A stretch of DNA of 64,000 nucleotides from Blastococcus sp. TF02A-35 (GCF_004571075.1 NZ_SPQP01000017.1:1-64000), one strand, 5' to 3'. Shown: positions 52,816 to 62,093, counted from the first letter of the stretch. A program made the numbers and translations. Notes: generated by a model from the letters alone, not told the origin.

Positions 52816-55050
52816 TCACCGTGGTGCATGGCAGTTCGGGGCCACCCCCGGAGGCATTCGCAGCGCACTGGGCGGGGAATCCGGCGCTGGCCGGCATAGA
52901 CGCCTCGCCGTCCGCCTGGTCGCGGGATCCCGCCGGCCGTCGCCCCAGCGCTGGCCGGGCTCAGCCTCCTCGGCATCGGCGTCGGACCTGAGTCGCCCGG
53001 GTGGGGGCGCACGCTCGCCGACACCCGGGCGACTCAGGCACGGCCCAGGGTGGTCGCGAGCCTGGTCCGGACTGAACGGTGATTCGCTGCTGAGCAGAGA
53101 GCACACGCTGCGCTCATGCCGGTCGTGGGCTGGCGCCAGGAGGGTCAAGCCGCCCGAGGTCGTGGGCGCGCGGATCGGCCGCCTGTCCGCAGCGGGGCTC
53201 AGCCGGCCAGGGCCGCCACGGCCGGGCTGATCGCGGATCGCGCCGATATGCCTCGGGTCGAGGGCGTGCGGATCGGTCGGACGGCCGTACAGGTAGCCCT
53301 GGGCGTGCGCGCAGCCGAGCCGGCGCAGCACCACCGCCTGATGGGCGTGCTCTACGCCTTCGGCGATCACGTCGAGACCGAGGGCGTTAGCGAGTGCCAC
53401 GACGGCCTGCACCACGGGAGCGGCGTCGTCGGCCCGGCGAATCTGCTGGACGAAGGACCGGTCGATCTTCAGGATGTCGACCGGCAGCCGGATCAACCGG
53501 GCCAGGCTGGAGTACCCGGTGCCGAAGTCGTCGACCGCGATGGCGACGCCCAGAGCGCGCAGCCGGCGCAGGGTGGTCAGCGCGGCGTCCGACTCGCCGG
53601 CCAGCGACGACTCGGTCACCTCCAGCACCAGAGCCGACGGCGGCAGCCCGATCTGCTCGAGCAGCGCGGCCACCCGGTCGGCGTAGGCGGGGTCCACCAG
53701 TTCCTCGCCACTGACGTTGACGGCCACCGTGGCCGGGCCGCCGCGACCGCGCCACGTCTGTACCTGTCGGCAGGCCTCCGCGAGAACGAAGAAGTCGATC
53801 TCGGCCAGGACGTCGGAGCCCTCCAGCACGGGCAGGAACTCAGCGGGGGAGAGCAGCCCCCGCTGAGGGTGTCGCCATCGCAGCAGCGCCTCGGCACCCA
53901 CCGTGGCGCCGTCGGAGAGGTCGACGACCGGCTGGTAGTGAATGATCAGCTGGCCCTCGGCCAGGGCGCGCCGCACCTCACCGCGAACAGCGGCCGCAGA
54001 CTCATGGTGAACCACGCGGTTGCGACCGGCACGCTTGGCCTCGTACAGGGCGTGGTCCGCGTCGGCCAGCACGCTGGACGGCGACTCCGGATCCCACTGC
54101 GCGACGCCGACGGAGACAGTGTGCGGCGCCGGGGTGGCTGCGCGGAGACGCTGCAGCACGACCAGTGCGGTGGGCAGCGGGTGGCCGGGCAGGAGGACGA
54201 CGAATTCGTCGCCGCCGAGCCGTGCCAGCGTGGCGCCTCGCGGAAGCGTTGACTGCCATGAGGTCGACAGCTGGACCAGTAGCCGGTCGCCCGTGCGATG
54301 GCCCGCCCGGTCGTTGACCTGCTTGAAGTCGTCGAGATCGATGACGGCCACGCTGAGGGGCCGCGCCGACTGTGCGGCGTCTGACAGCGCCGCGTCGAGC
54401 AGCCGGTCCAGACCTCGACGGTTCACCGTCCCGGTCAGCGGGTCGATCTCCGCGGCGCCCGCCGCCCGTACCAGCCACACGACCACGGCAGCGGTGAGCA
54501 CGGACACGCCGCCGACCACAAGGGCCACCGCGGCGCCCGGCTGCCCTGGCCCGACCAACGCGAGCGTGCAGGCGGCCACGGCCGCGGCCAGGTGCAGCAC
54601 GGCTGCGGGCCAGGCGAAGAAGAAAGCGCTGTCGACTGCGACGAGGACGATCAGACAGGCGAGCGCCGTCGCAACGGCGGGGGAGCCGGCCAGGGCCACG
54701 GCGGTGCTGACGAGGCAGGTGCCCGCGCCGAGGAAGACGTGCGTGGTCCATGTCGGCAACCGGGAGCCGACCAGCGTGCATGCAGCGCCGAGGGCGACGG
54801 CTACGGTCGCCAGCAGGCGGATCACCGCCTCGGAACCGAAACCCGCGGGGTCGAGCAGGGTGGCCACCCCGACCACGACCCCGCCGACCGTGAACAGGCC
54901 ACCGGTCGTCATCGCCACCACCCGGGGGGTCGCCACGACCGGTCGGGCGACCGTGGTGATCCGGCGGAGGTCGATGAGCGTGCGAGCGAGCAGGCGCCCG
55001 GATGACGGCACCGCGAGTGAATGGATCACGCACAACCGATCGGCCGCCAT
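52816..55050 (-). CDS. Membrane GGDEF-EAL protein with an abnormal C-terminal run-on
   Basis: 744 residues from ATG. Five or six N-terminal helices (about 45-195) precede a GGDEF domain (EIDPLTGTVNRRGLDRLL, VIDLDDFKQVNDRAG, RLGGDEFVVLLPG; no RxxD I-site) and an EAL domain (GAEALLRWRHP, AVNVSGEELVD, LEVTESS, VDDFGTGYSSL, LKIDRSF, VIAEGVEH). Both active sites are intact, so it could make or break cyclic-di-GMP. The EAL domain should end near residue 610. The last 130 residues are Pro/Arg-rich and run over a terminator hairpin. A one-base shift near 53240 would end the protein at TGA 53201-53199. Confidence 0.88.
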   Translation of the reverse strand: MAADRLCVIHSLAVPSSGRLLARTLIDLRRITTVARPVVATPRVVAMTTGGLFTVGGVVVGVATLLDPAGFGSEAVIRLLATVAVALGAACTLVGSRLPTWTTHVFLGAGTCLVSTAVALAGSPAVATALACLIVLVAVDSAFFFAWPAAVLHLAAAVAACTLALVGPGQPGAAVALVVGGVSVLTAAVVVWLVRAAGAAEIDPLTGTVNRRGLDRLLDAALSDAAQSARPLSVAVIDLDDFKQVNDRAGHRTGDRLLVQLSTSWQSTLPRGATLARLGGDEFVVLLPGHPLPTALVVLQRLRAATPAPHTVSVGVAQWDPESPSSVLADADHALYEAKRAGRNRVVHHESAAAVRGEVRRALAEGQLIIHYQPVVDLSDGATVGAEALLRWRHPQRGLLSPAEFLPVLEGSDVLAEIDFFVLAEACRQVQTWRGRGGPATVAVNVSGEELVDPAYADRVAALLEQIGLPPSALVLEVTESSLAGESDAALTTLRRLRALGVAIAVDDFGTGYSSLARLIRLPVDILKIDRSFVQQIRRADDAAPVVQAVVALANALGLDVIAEGVEHAHQAVVLRRLGCAHAQGYLYGRPTDPHALDPRHIGAIRDQPGRGGPGRLSPAADRRPIRAPTTSGGLTLLAPAHDRHERSVCSLLSSESPFSPDQARDHPGPCLSRPGVGERAPPPGRLRSDADAEEAEPGQRWGDGRRDPATRRTARRLCRPAPDSPPSALRMPPGVAPNCHAPR
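52987..53038 (-). terminator. Hairpin terminator inside the run-on frame of the GGDEF-EAL gene
   Basis: CCTGAGTCGCCCGGGTG (52987-53003) pairs perfectly over 17 bp with 53022-53038 around an 18-base loop. It reads naturally as the terminator of the minus-strand EAL gene, 160 bp beyond the alternative stop at 53199. Confidence 0.8.
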
Positions 55051-55563
55051 CGGCCTTCACTGGACGTGGATCAGAGGTCTCATCACCCAGGCGGGGGGAG
55101 CCCGCCGATTCCTTCCCGGCGATGATCCGGCAGCGCACGCCTCCGGGTGGGTACAGCCCTCATGGCAGTCTCGGCGAATCACTTCCGCCGGACGCCTAGC
55201 AGCACCCGGTCGTTCGGGTCTTGCCAGGCGGTCCTGGGGGCGAAGCCGCCTTCCTCCAAGGCTGCGGTGTCCGGGCCGTCCCGAGTGCGCCGGGTGCCGG
55301 GCTAGTAGTCGTCCGGCCCGGGGCCACCGTTGCGCAGGCGCAGTAGTCGGGAGAGACGTCGGCCTGGCGAACGAGCACTCCAACACACCCCATCGAGCCG
55401 GCTTGGAAGTAGCGCTTGGCTCCTGTGGTGAACCCGTTGAGCAGGCATCAGCCATGGCTGGCCTCGTGCGTGGTACTAGTGGATCTTGGTCTCGACGTGA
55501 GTGTTGCCAGGCAATGCTGCCGGGGTTGAACCAGGAAAGCGGAGGTTTGAGGCGGACACCGGC
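55051..55563 (-). other. Long intergenic stretch with possible gene fragments
   Basis: 513 bp. On the minus strand a short frame reads RLSRLLRLRNGGPGPDDY and stops, and the same frame continues GGFAPRTAWQDPNDRVLLGV before another stop near 55194. Both look faintly coding but too short to name. No RNA gene or strong hairpin was seen. Confidence 0.4.
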
Positions 55564-56886
55564 TCACTCGGTCACGGATACCGACCGGAGTGGAGGCGCG
55601 GCTGTGACGTCGGCGCCCGATCCGATGCCCTCGGTGTCAGGCGTGAGTGCTGCCGTGACGTCCTCCTCGTCCTCGTAGGCTCGTCGGACGGCGGCGTCCA
55701 TCAGCCGGAGCTGGCGGTCCAGAGGCGCCTGCCGGTCGGGCGGTGCCACTCCCTTGAGGTCGGCCAGGGCTGCGCACAACCTGCGGGTCACCTGCGGCTC
55801 GGACGCCCCGGCCAGGCGGATCTCGTCGAAGGCCAGCCGCACATAGCCGTCCCAGCTGACGGTCCGCTCGAGCAGCCGCAGGACGCCATCCTGGTCGAGG
55901 TGCTCCCCGCTGGGCAGGGGGCGAGGAGCCATCGCGCGCAGCAGGTCGTGCAGCCGGTGCAGCGCCTGGACCGTCGTGGTCGGGTCGTCGAACGGTTGCG
56001 CAATCGACCGCACCGCGATGTCCACCAGCTTGCGGAAGCCGTAGGCGAGGTCCTCGGTGTGCACGCGCTCCGGGCCGAGCAGGACGTGCCGGGTGATCTC
56101 GGCCGGCCGGAGCCGCGGCGCCGGTCTGCCGTCGGCCCCCGCCGTCGACAGCGGGTCTGGGTGCACGCGCAGCAGCGGGGCGCCGCCGACGACGAAGTCC
56201 CCGATGACCGGGACCAGCTCCAGCACGCAGTCCGCCCGTCGGGCCGCGGCGACCAGCGCGGCGCGATCGACCCGCACGAGGTTGCCGGGCTCCGCGGCGG
56301 CGATCTCGTCCCCGCTCGCGGTGACGACGGGCGAGTTCCCGTGCTCGCGGACGATGAACTCGCGGCTGCGGTCGCCGACGAGGTCGATCAGCCCGGCGAC
56401 CCGCAGCCCCTGGCTGGCGTGCTGCACGAACAGCACGAGGACGACGAGACTGGTCAGCATCAGGAGGTAGCAGAGCATCATCGACAGGCCGGGCACCGTG
56501 CCGCGGTCTGACCCGCGGACCTCCCGGAGGGTCAGCACCGCCACCAGGAAGGTGGTGCCGAACAGCCCGATGGCCAGCTGGCTGAACCGGTCGTTGAGCA
56601 GCGCGCCGACGATCCGGGGCGAGAACTGACCCATGGCCAGCTGCACCGCGACCAGTGTCACCGTCAGCACCAGGGTGGTCAGCGAGACCATGGCGGTCGC
56701 GAAGGACGACAGGATCGTCTGGGCGTCGGACGGGGTCCCGGTGAGGGCCTGCGGGACGAGCCGGTAGTCCGTGGCGCGGTCCACCGCGAGCGTCCCGACG
56801 ACGACGAGGACGCCCGCGACCAGGCAGCTGAGCGGCAGCAGCCACAGGCTCGTGCGGACGAAGTGCCTGAAACGCATCGTGCTCAT
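55564..56886 (-). CDS. DUF2254 membrane protein
   Basis: 440 residues from ATG at 56886 (MSTMRFRHFVRTSLW; ATG at 56877 is an alternative). Four helices in the first 170 residues (LSCLVAGVLVVVGTLAV, AMVSLTTLVLTVTLVAVQLA, LAIGLFGTTFLVAVLTL, YLLMLTSLVVLVLFVQHAS) precede a soluble part. Family marks are FSPRIVGALLNDRFSQLAIG, EPGNLVRVDRAALV, DLAYGFRKLVDIAVRSI and QPFDDPTTTVQALHRL. Function unknown, possibly a channel or sensor. It is downstream of the LuxR gene with a 166-bp gap carrying a palindrome. Confidence 0.92.
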   Translation of the reverse strand: MSTMRFRHFVRTSLWLLPLSCLVAGVLVVVGTLAVDRATDYRLVPQALTGTPSDAQTILSSFATAMVSLTTLVLTVTLVAVQLAMGQFSPRIVGALLNDRFSQLAIGLFGTTFLVAVLTLREVRGSDRGTVPGLSMMLCYLLMLTSLVVLVLFVQHASQGLRVAGLIDLVGDRSREFIVREHGNSPVVTASGDEIAAAEPGNLVRVDRAALVAAARRADCVLELVPVIGDFVVGGAPLLRVHPDPLSTAGADGRPAPRLRPAEITRHVLLGPERVHTEDLAYGFRKLVDIAVRSIAQPFDDPTTTVQALHRLHDLLRAMAPRPLPSGEHLDQDGVLRLLERTVSWDGYVRLAFDEIRLAGASEPQVTRRLCAALADLKGVAPPDRQAPLDRQLRLMDAAVRRAYEDEEDVTAALTPDTEGIGSGADVTAAPPLRSVSVTE

Positions 56887-57035
56887 GCGATCGAGGCATG
56901 CGGGCGCGCCGCCCGGATGCACGACTCGTTCCTGATCATGGTCTCCCCTCCGCGTGGACCCGCGTAGAGCGGGCGCGTTCGACCCCGCCGACCGTCCGGT
57001 TCCCTGATGGAATCGAGGCGGGCGGCACTGCGCCA

Positions 57036-57053
57036 TCGGCAGAACGGCCCATT
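57036..57053. promoter_or_regulatory. 18-bp palindrome-like site, copy 1 (ATCGGCA-N4-GGCCCAT)
   Basis: ATCGGCA GAAC GGCCCAT. It is the least symmetric of three related sites (others at 60139 and 62367). It lies in the upstream region of the minus-strand DUF2254 gene, directly at the stop codon of the LuxR gene. Possible operator of a shared regulator. Confidence 0.4.
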
Positions 57054-58066
57054 CAGCCCCGGCAGGCCGACGACGGCAGAGGGACGTAGAGGCCCTCGCG
57101 CTCGGCTCGCACCGCGGCCAGCGTCCGCGAGTGTGCGTCGAGCTTGACGAGGATGTGCTCCAGGTGGGCGGCGACGGTCCTCGGTGCGACGACCAGTGCG
57201 CGGGCGATCTGCTGGTTGGAACACCCGTCGATGAGCAACCCGAGCACCTCCAGCTCCCGCGGCGTCAGCCCCCGGAGATCGGTCACGGGGGAGAGGACGA
57301 CCGTTCCGAGCAGGCTCGCCGCTGTCTTCTCGGGACTGGCCAGGACGGTGACGCGGACGTGCCCGTCCGGGGCGTGGCGGCCTCCGCGCGGCCAGAGGAA
57401 CGACGCGAACACCTGGCCGTCGTCGATGTAGGAGTGTGCGAGCGCGATGACGGGCGACCCCTGGGCCAGCAGGGCGTCGCCGTCCATACCGGGCAGCGGC
57501 CGGGTGGCGCCGTAGCGGTACAGCACCGTGCCTGCGGTCGCCCCCCGCACCACCCGAGATGCCGCGGCCAGCGAGCGCAGCGGGTCGATTCCGGGCGCTA
57601 AGACCCGGGTCAGACGGTGCAACCGGCGCCGCACGACCGTGGAGGGTGGCTCCGTGCCGCCGTAGAACAGCGCGAGAAAGCCGACGTGGCGCCCGCCTCC
57701 GTCGAACAGTGCGACGGAAAGGTTCTCGTGAATGCCGGCGGGGAGGAGGCACTCGGCCCAGGTCCTCAGGTTGGCGGCCGGGTAGGGGAGGTCGGACACG
57801 CTCAATGGAGGGCGGGAGCGGTCGGTCCCCGTCACCTCGATGTCGTGCGCCGTCGTGGGACCGCTCAGGTACCCGAGGGTCCCTGGATCGAGGTCTGTGC
57901 TGGCTACGGGCGTGTAGCTGCTGCCCACCGGGTCGGCGAGGGCCAGCCACGCTGCGTCGAACGGCACGTGACGCCGGAGGGTCTCCAGCGTGTCCCGCGC
58001 GCGGCTGGGGAGGGGGGCTGCCGAGCCAGCGATCTCGGCCAGTTCGAGGGACGCCGCTGCGCTCAT
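57053..58066 (-). CDS. GAF-like/LuxR-type HTH regulator
   Basis: 337 residues from ATG. The N-terminal 230 residues form a GAF-like sensor (RDTLETLRRHVPFDAAWLAL, LLPAGIHENLSVALFDGGGR, HVGFLALFYGG). The C-terminal LuxR HTH is intact: RGLTPRELEVLGLLIDGCSN, QQIARALVVAPRTVAAHLEH, ILVKLDAHSRTLAAVRA. There is no receiver domain, so it probably senses a ligand. A paralogue of the same length lies immediately upstream at 58250. Candidate regulator of the palindromic sites nearby. Confidence 0.9.
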   Translation of the reverse strand: MSAAASLELAEIAGSAAPLPSRARDTLETLRRHVPFDAAWLALADPVGSSYTPVASTDLDPGTLGYLSGPTTAHDIEVTGTDRSRPPLSVSDLPYPAANLRTWAECLLPAGIHENLSVALFDGGGRHVGFLALFYGGTEPPSTVVRRRLHRLTRVLAPGIDPLRSLAAASRVVRGATAGTVLYRYGATRPLPGMDGDALLAQGSPVIALAHSYIDDGQVFASFLWPRGGRHAPDGHVRVTVLASPEKTAASLLGTVVLSPVTDLRGLTPRELEVLGLLIDGCSNQQIARALVVAPRTVAAHLEHILVKLDAHSRTLAAVRAEREGLYVPLPSSACRG

Positions 58067-58249
58067 GGATGCTCCCCGGGAACCGCACCGCCGGCTGGAC
58101 GCTGCTTGTTCAACGGTGCCGACGCCCGACTCCAGCTGTTAGGTACCGCACATCAGAGGAGGTAGTCCTGTTCGCCGCAGAATTCGGTGCCAGGGGCACT
58201 GGGCCTCGCCGGGGTCATCGTGCGCCCGGTCGACGTCGCCTCGCAGCGT

Positions 58250-59260
58250 TCACGCCGGCGGCACCCCCGGCGGGATGCGCAAGCCGCCACGGAGGGCGCG
58301 GACCGCGGTGGCCGTGAGGTCGCTCGTCTGCAGGGCGGCCAGGCTCCGCCCCAGGGAGCGGGCCACCGCATCCGTGCCGACGCGCAGCCTCCGCCCGAGT
58401 GCCGGGATGTCGATCACCCCTTCGACCAACAGGCCCAGGATCCGGAGGTCGAGAACGGTGAGGCCGTGCGAGTCGCCCGGCGGACCGAGGAGCACCGCGG
58501 CGGCGAGGTGGTCGAGCTCGGGACGGGCGACGTCGAGGGCGGTGACCCGGACGAGCCGATCGCCGGCCGCGCCCGGCGCGGGGGCCAGGAAGCCGATGCA
58601 AGCCCCGCCCACTGCCAACTCGTCCGCCGCGACCGCGAGGATCGGTGAGCCCGGCGCGAGCAGACGGTGGTCGGGCAGTCCCGGGAGCGGCAGGACGTCG
58701 CCCCCGCGGGTGAGCACCACACCTGCGTCGGCCTTTTCGACGGCGCGGGCGGTCTCGGCGATGTCCCCTGTGCGGTCCAGCTCGTCGGCGATCACCGTGG
58801 TGACGGTCGCGACCACCCTGCGGTCGGCCTCGCGCGGCTGCGGGGCATCGGCGGTCAGCAGGCTGAGGAAGCCGACGTGGCGCCCGCTCGACGTGAACAG
58901 CCCAGCCGCCACACCTCCGCGGAAGCCGGCCGGCAGCAGGTGGTCGGACCAGGCGCGGACCTCGCGCAGCGGGATCGGGATGTCGCTGGCCAGCATCGGT
59001 GGACAGCGTCGGTTGAGGCCGAGTGAGTCCACCTCGTCGTCCGCCTCGGGCCGGCCGAAGTAGTCGCGCAGGGGTCCGGCCGGGCCCGTGGTGGCGAGGG
59101 CGACGTGGCGCTGCCGCTCGGGGTCGCGCAGGGCGACCCAGCCGGCATCAAAGGGAACGATCCGACCCAGCCGGTGCAGCACCTCCGCAGCGCGTTCCGC
59201 CACCGCGTCTCGCGACACGGCCACCGGATCAGGCCGTCGTCCCGGGTCCTCCCCGTCCAT
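58250..59260 (-). CDS. GAF-like/LuxR-type protein with degenerate HTH (paralogue)
   Basis: 336 residues from ATG at 59260, aligning end to end with the protein at 57053: RIVPFDAGWVALRDP, LLPAGFRGGVAAGLFTSSGR, HVGFLSLL, LRILGLLVEGV. The HTH is eroded: the usual LTPREXEVLxLLA is HGLTVLDLRILGLLVEGVID, and the recognition helix TVAxHLxxIxxKL is TDAVARSLGRSLAAL. DNA binding may be lost or changed, so it could act as a dimer partner or antagonist of its neighbour. Confidence 0.85.
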   Translation of the reverse strand: MDGEDPGRRPDPVAVSRDAVAERAAEVLHRLGRIVPFDAGWVALRDPERQRHVALATTGPAGPLRDYFGRPEADDEVDSLGLNRRCPPMLASDIPIPLREVRAWSDHLLPAGFRGGVAAGLFTSSGRHVGFLSLLTADAPQPREADRRVVATVTTVIADELDRTGDIAETARAVEKADAGVVLTRGGDVLPLPGLPDHRLLAPGSPILAVAADELAVGGACIGFLAPAPGAAGDRLVRVTALDVARPELDHLAAAVLLGPPGDSHGLTVLDLRILGLLVEGVIDIPALGRRLRVGTDAVARSLGRSLAALQTSDLTATAVRALRGGLRIPPGVPPA

Positions 59261-59331
59261 CCGGACCGCCCTTCCCCCGCCGCGCTGCACGGCCAGCACT
59301 GCCGTCAGTGTGACCCGCGCGCCGGCGTCCG

Positions 59332-60056
59332 TCAGTTTTGCGCAGCTCGGTTCCGCAGGACGCGCTGGCGGGCAGCGGCCACGCCGATGCCCGTCACAGC
59401 AGCGGCCGAGGGTTTCGGCGACCACCGCAGCGCGGCGATCGCCCAGCCGACCGGTGCGTCGCGCTGCCGGTCCGACGTCCGGGGCAGCGCGGTGACCGGC
59501 GCGGGTGCCGACTGCGCGAAGGCGTCCAGCATCCCCCGGACGAAGGCGGCCATGTCCTGAGGTCCCCGGCTCGTCGTCAGATTCCCGTCACGGACGAGCT
59601 CGACGTCCAGCCAGGTTGCGCCGGCGTTCACGAGGTCGTCGCGGATCCCCGGCCACGAGGTGAGCGTTCGGCCGTCGAGCAGGCCCGCGGAGGCGAGCAC
59701 CCATGGTCCGTGGCACAGGCTCGCGACCGGTTTGTCCTGGGCGGCGAAGGCGCGGACGAACTGCCGCGCGGGCGCGGACTGCCGGAGGAGGTCCGGATTG
59801 ATGAACCCGCCGGGCAGGAGCAGCCCGTCGTAGTCGCCGGGATCGGCGCGTCGTCCACCCTCCGGTCGACGCGCACCCGGCTGGCCGGCACGTGCAGGTT
59901 CACACCGCGAATCCGTCCACGGCGGAGCGGGACGACGTCCACCGTGGCGCCGGCCGCCTTCAGCGCGCGAAGCGGGGCCACCAGCTCGACCTTCTCGAAG
60001 CCGTCGGCCGCGAGAGCCGCGATCCTGCGGCCCCTCAGCCTGCGTCTCATGCCCAT
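59332..60056 (-). pseudogene. DJ-1/PfpI family protein with a one-base frameshift
   Basis: From ATG 60056 (GGAGG seven bases upstream) the frame reads GRRIAALAADGFEKVELVAP, LRALKAAGATVDVVPLRRGR and VRVDRRVDD. Near 59855 it must shift to continue DPGDYDGLLLPGGFINPDLL, KPVASLCHGPWVLASAGLL (nucleophile Cys), SWPGIRDDLVNAGATW. One base is missing there relative to an intact PfpI gene. An extra C-terminal tail of about 60 residues follows. These proteins are glyoxalase/deglycase or chaperone-like. It is divergent from the dehydrogenase gene, which is also frameshifted. Confidence 0.85.
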
Positions 60057-60138
60057 GCCGATCCCTCCGCGCGAGTCGGGCCCGCTGAGTGCCGTGAGCC
60101 GCCGAGCCCATGGAAACCGGGCGGAAACGATGTCGGGC

Positions 60139-60156
60139 ATCGGCAGATCTGCCCAT
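60139..60156. promoter_or_regulatory. 18-bp palindrome-like site, copy 2 (ATCGGCA-N4-TGCCCAT)
   Basis: ATCGGCA GATC TGCCCAT, in the divergent region between the PfpI gene and the dehydrogenase gene. One mismatch to perfect symmetry. It lies 83 bp upstream of the PfpI start and 113 bp upstream of the dehydrogenase start, so it could control both. Confidence 0.5.
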
Positions 60157-60268
60157 TCGAGCGGCCAACGGCCGGGGCAGGGTCGGTTCCAGGTGGGCAC
60201 GAGCCGGCCGTTCGGACGCCCTGCGGTGCTCATCCCACGCCGCAGGACCCGCCCTAGGAGAGGATCCG

Positions 60269-61416
60269 ATGCGAGCGATGGTCTACCGAGGTCCTACAAG
60301 GTGAGGGTCGAGGAGAAGGACCGGCCGAAGACCGAGCACCCCAACGACGCCATCGTCCGGGTGCAGCTTGCCGCGATCTGCGGCTCTGACCTGCACCCTC
60401 ACCACGGCATGATGCCGGACACCCGGATCGGCCACACGTTCGGCCACGAGTTCATCGGCGTGGTCGACGAGGTGGGGTCCTCCGTGCGGAACCTCTCCGT
60501 CGGCGACCGGGTGATGGTGCCGTTCAACATCTTCTGCGGCACCTGCTGGTACTGCGCGCGAGGTCTGTACTCCAACTGCCACAACGTCAACCCGAACGCC
60601 ACCGCTGTCGGCGGCATCTACGGCTACTCCCACACGACCGGCGGGTACGACGGCGGCCAGGCCGAGTTCGTGCGGGTGCCGTTCGCCGACGTCGGCCCGT
60701 CCACGATCCCCGACTGGATGTCCGACGAGGACGCCGTCCTGCTCACCGACGCCACGGCGACCGGCTACTTCGGCGCCCAGCTCGGCGACATCGTCGAGGG
60801 TGACGTCGTCATCGTCTTCGGCGCCGGACCGGTCGGACTCATCGCCGCGAAGTCGGCCTGGCTGATGGGCGCCGGCCGGGTCATCGTCATCGACCACCTG
60901 GAGCACCGGTTGGAGAAGGCTCGCACCTTCGCCCACGCCGAGACCTACAACTTCACCGAGTACGGCGACATCGTCCTGGAGATGAAGAAGACGACGGACT
61001 GGCTCGGGGCCGACGTCGCCATCGACGCCGTGGGCGCCGAGGCGGACGGCAACTTCACCCAGCACGTCACCTCGGCCAAGTTCAAGCTGCAGGGCGGCTC
61101 GCCCGTGGCACTGAACTGGGCGATCGACTCCGTCCGCAAGGGCGCGACCATCTCGGTGATGGGCGCCTACGGCCCGCTGTTCAGCGCGGTCAAGTTCGGC
61201 GACGCGATGAACAAGGGGCTGACGATCCACACCAACCGGGCCCCGGTGAAGCGGCAGTGGCCGCGCCTCTTCGAGCACGTGCGCAACGGCTACCTCAAGC
61301 CCAGCGAGCTCGTCACGCACCGGATCCCGCTCGACGACATCGCCGAGGGCTATCACATGTTCTCGGCCAAGCTCGACGGAATGATCAAGCCCCTCGTCGT
61401 CCCGAGCGCCGCGTGA
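60269..61416 (+). pseudogene. Zinc-dependent alcohol dehydrogenase with a frameshift after codon 9
   Basis: ATG 60269 follows a strong GGAGAGG site and gives MRAMVYRGP, the normal N-terminus, but then runs to a stop after TR. The body is in another frame: YKVRVEEKDRPKTEHPNDAI, CGSDLHPHHG, FGHEFIGVVDEVG, FNIFCGTCWYCARGLYSNC (structural zinc cysteines), VFGAGPVGLIAAKSAW (Rossmann). One T is missing in GGTCCTACAAGG. A GTG at 60301, with GAGG eight bases upstream, could restart translation and yield a 371-residue protein lacking the first strand. Otherwise about 382 residues, a formaldehyde dehydrogenase-type medium-chain enzyme. Confidence 0.85.
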
Positions 61417-61432
61417 GCGACAGGAGAACCCG

Positions 61433-62035
61433 ATGACCTACACACCGCACAAGCCCCCGATCGCCGAGTCGCCCGACGAGCTGAGGAAGCGAATTCCCGG
61501 CTGGGGCGTGGACCTCGATGCCAAGGACCGGCCGTCGGTGCCGAAGCTGCAGTTCCAGGAGGACTTCACCGGCGCGCACTGGGAGTTTCCGGAGCGGCAG
61601 CCGGAGAAGTACCCGAGGGAGCGCTCGGTCGAGCACGGGATGCTCACCCCGGTCTTCGGCATCGCCCAGCCGCCGTCGGGCGTCGCCGGTGCCATCCGCC
61701 GTTACGCCTACACGTACAGCGAGGGCCGGACGGCGCACTGGCTGCTGCTCATCGCCGCTGACCGGGTGGATGCGTGGGAGCACCACCTGAAGTCGTTCCT
61801 GACGCTGCGCCCGGACAACCCGATCACCGAGACCGGGGTGAAGGCCGAGTTCACCCACAACGGCCTCTCGTCGCGGTTCGGCCAGAACCGCGCCGACGTG
61901 AAGCACCAGTGGTTGGACCCGGTGATCGTCGGAGGCCCGTGGATCGCCGCGGCGGGAATCGTCTACAGCGGCGCCCGGAGCGTGGCGAGGTCGCTGTCCC
62001 TCGTGGGGTCCGACGGGCACCGGCAGGTGCACTGA
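61433..62035 (+). CDS. Conserved protein downstream of the alcohol dehydrogenase
   Basis: 200 residues from ATG, with AGGAGAA five bases upstream, 16 bp after the dehydrogenase stop. No membrane segment or signal. Distinct parts are ESPDELRKRIPGWGVDLDAK, LQFQEDFTGAHWEFPERQPE and AGIVYSGARSVARSL. Its place after a zinc dehydrogenase suggests a linked role. I do not recognise a named family. A strong terminator follows. Confidence 0.75.
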   Translation: MTYTPHKPPIAESPDELRKRIPGWGVDLDAKDRPSVPKLQFQEDFTGAHWEFPERQPEKYPRERSVEHGMLTPVFGIAQPPSGVAGAIRRYAYTYSEGRTAHWLLLIAADRVDAWEHHLKSFLTLRPDNPITETGVKAEFTHNGLSSRFGQNRADVKHQWLDPVIVGGPWIAAAGIVYSGARSVARSLSLVGSDGHRQVH

Positions 62036-62052
62036 GTCGCGTCGCCACCGTC

Positions 62053-62093
62053 CGCCGACGGCCCCGCAGTCACCCGCTGCGGGGCCGTCGGCG
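62053..62093. terminator. Bidirectional hairpin terminator
   Basis: CGCCGACGGCCCCGCAG (62053-62069) pairs perfectly over 17 bp with 62077-62093 around a 7-base loop, 17 bases after the preceding stop and directly before the stop of the opposing small gene. Confidence 0.92.

Noticed and set aside
52435-52899. Short plus-strand frames between the second RsbW-like gene and the GGDEF-EAL gene
   Set aside because: Arg/Pro-rich, without start signals or recognisable domains. The region is better described as non-coding.
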